In this document: positions 54,401 to 57,400 of the stretch, piece by piece | How the letters are laid out: each line of letters opens with the position of its first letter | How positions within the stretch are numbered: the first letter of the stretch is position 1 | DNA from: Stictocephala bisonia | Taxonomy: Eukaryota; Arthropoda; Insecta; Hemiptera; Membracidae | Length of the DNA: 64,000 nucleotides | Assembly: GCA_035578905.1 (NCBI GenBank) | Contig: JAQJVL010000278.1 | Location: 985,963 to 1,049,962, forward strand | Reading direction: 5' to 3' | Made by a program: the position numbers and the translations under genes | The notes under the pieces: generated by a model | Database searches by the model: none | Seen by the model: only the letters and a program-made list of their open reading frames with translations | Told to the model about the DNA's origin: nothing

Positions 54401-57400
54401 GATGGCATCATTCAAACTTGCCCTCAAAACCCGTAAAAGAAAAATCGAATCTGAACACAAGAAAATTGATGGCAACTGTTTTTTGGGACCGCAAAGGTTT
54501 AATCCATGTCGAGTTTTTGCTAAGGGGAGAAACGATAAATTCAGAAGCCTATTGCGAAACCCTTCAAAGACTCAGACGCGCAATACAGAACAAAAGATGT
54601 GGCATGTTATCAAAAAAAAGTGTTTTTGATCCACGACAATGCTCGGCCCCATGCATCGGTACGAATGCAGCAATAACTTCAAGGTCAAAAGTGGGAAATT
54701 TTTGGACACCCTCCCTATGGTCTGGACCTCACACCTTCAGATTACTATCTGTTCCCGAAACTGAAAACATTCTTGGGTGGGAAGCAGTTTGGAAACGATG
54801 AAGAACTGAAAGGAGAAGTGACATCCTGGCTCAGATCTTTGGCGGCTGAAAAGTATAACACCGGCATCGAAAAACTGATTCCTCGGTTCAATAAATGCCT
54901 TGACAACCAAGGCATTTATTGTACTACATTGAGAAGTAGACTAGGTTACTGTGAGTATGTAAATAAAGTTCTGTGTTATTATCTTTCGTTTTTAATTTTT
55001 TATACTAAAACGTTCTTTACTTTCTGGACGACCCTCGTACTTGGGAACTGCTAAGTAGTGAATGACAAAAATCTTCATTTCAACAATTTATTAAACAGAA
55101 GTGTTCTGCCATTTACAAAAATAAATCTTGATTTTTAATGCATTATTTCTATTCAACTGAATGTTGAAAAGCTCTTCAATTACATAAAATATACATATTT
55201 TATACAAAATTTTACAATCATATAGTTCAAATTTAAAAATTCTGTCGCCATTTGCCAATTAGCGATGCAACTTTGAAATATGATTGTTTGATTGTATGAC
55301 TTATGGCATAGGTGAGAGATTATGATAGCTATTAAATGATTGATTAAAGAAAATTTTTAACATTATGGTGATTAAACTATGACAACTTTTGAAACATCTT
55401 ACTAAGAAATGGATAACAACTTTATTTCACTTTATAAATGTTGTAAATAACTTGCACTCATTTCTAAGGAAAATCTGAAGAACACTTATTCTTTATGGAC
55501 AAACACAAACATTAAAATTTGTGCCCTTAATGTGTGTACGACTTTTACAACCCTTAACTCTACAGTTTCTTGCAGTGTTGAGATCATCTATCATGGGCCA
55601 ATGATCGAAACCACCAATTTTTTTTCATCACAGGGCAGGGTTGAGAATGTTGGCTTTTTCAAGTTTAGGTTCTATTATTTCTGGGGGATTCCAAGCCTTT
55701 ATTGGATGGTTAAGAATCAAGGATAATTAGTATTGACCCACCTACCGTCCTATTCATGTACAGTATATTGACTCACCTACTCTCCTCTACAGGTACCCTT
55801 CCACCCATTTACGTACTGTGGTGTTATTTTTTTTTTACAATTAGGAGGGACAGGCTTTAATACCTGGTAACGGCCCCTCAGCCAAAAGGCTTATTGTGCA
55901 CCCTTCTTTACAGAACTTCAAACCTCATCCAACCCAAGATTCTTAGAGTTAGAGAAACTTGAGATTGCCTTGATGAGGTTTTCCTGTGCTACACCTTGGT
56001 ATCACATTTTGATATGCCGCCCAAGGTGAGAGCCCGCTTTCTAGCTAGGGCCGGCCAGTGGAAGAGTATGTGCCATCCAGACTCTTCCTCCTCCCCACAT
56101 TTCCTGCACAAGAGAATGCGGGTTGGAAGCCCCATCTTGTTCATGTATGCCCTAAATGTCAAGTGTTCAGTTATAAAACCAGCCACCCTTCGGAGTTCTG
56201 ATCTTGCAAGATAAAGAGCTTCAGCCGTGTTGGAGTACAATGACCCTAACAGGGCTTTCTTTGCTTGCCTGTTACCTAGTGTTGCCCTCCAGGTATCCTG
56301 GTACTTGCCAGCGTCCCATGTAGAGACAACCCTCTTGGTGAGGCTGTAAACAACCCCGCATGCCGGCCCTGGGCCAATGAGAGGTCTCTCAGCACCTCTT
56401 TTGGCACAGTGGTTTGCCCTCTCGCTTCCCAGTACTCCGGTGTGACCTGGCACCCATGATAGGATTATCCTATTAGAACATGCAAGCGTTTTAAGAACGC
56501 TGTGACAGTCTCAAACTAAACTCGAGGTAAAGTTGAAAGAAGCAAGTGACCTTAGTGCCGCTTGGCTGTGTGAATTCAGATAGATTGTTTTGCCTGTAAT
56601 GCCCAAATCTATGTTTGCCTGAGCACAGGGAGCTATAGCAGCCACTTCTGCCTGAAAAATCCTAGCCAGTTTGCAGAGGCTAAAACTGAGCTCAATTTTT
56701 GACCCGGCATCATAGACCCTGCAACCAGACCCAAGGATGATTCATGAGCCATCTATGTACCATGAGATCGTGTTCTTCATTGTAATTAATTCACCTTGTT
56801 CCCAATATTTTATGTCACCAATGACGACACGATAGAGTTTGTCAAAGTCAGTTTGTCTAGGCATCCTATTCAATCACATGTCTAGAATGTCAGATTGTAG
56901 GATGCCAGAGATTTCGGTATGTTTAATGGCAGAGTATGGTGGTGTTGACCCTCACATGTAAGTAGTGTTGATTACAGCGGGTATTTTAGATAATATTAAA
57001 TTAAGTCTCAATGCTTCATCACCCAATTAACTGATTTTTAAGGATGTATAACTAGAGCCCCCACTTTTGACAGTTTCAACCTGTCCGACAGCTCATAAAG
57101 TTTTTATTTTTTTAGCAACAACTTTGGCTAAAACATACACATTTTTTTATAGAACTTTTCAGTTTCTATTTCTATATTAAATTATTATCAAACCTTTCCG
57201 ATCGAAAGTTATACCTGGTATGGCATTTGTATTGCGTTGAAAATTCAATTCCTATAGCCCTCTCAATCTGCTGCTGTGTGTTGTCAGCAATCATTGCTTT
57301 GTCGATAAAGGAATTTTATCAAATAGCAGTATAAATTATTACAAGTAAGTAACATTATTCTAACTGTATTTTACAGCTGATATGAGTACGCACGCTCTTT

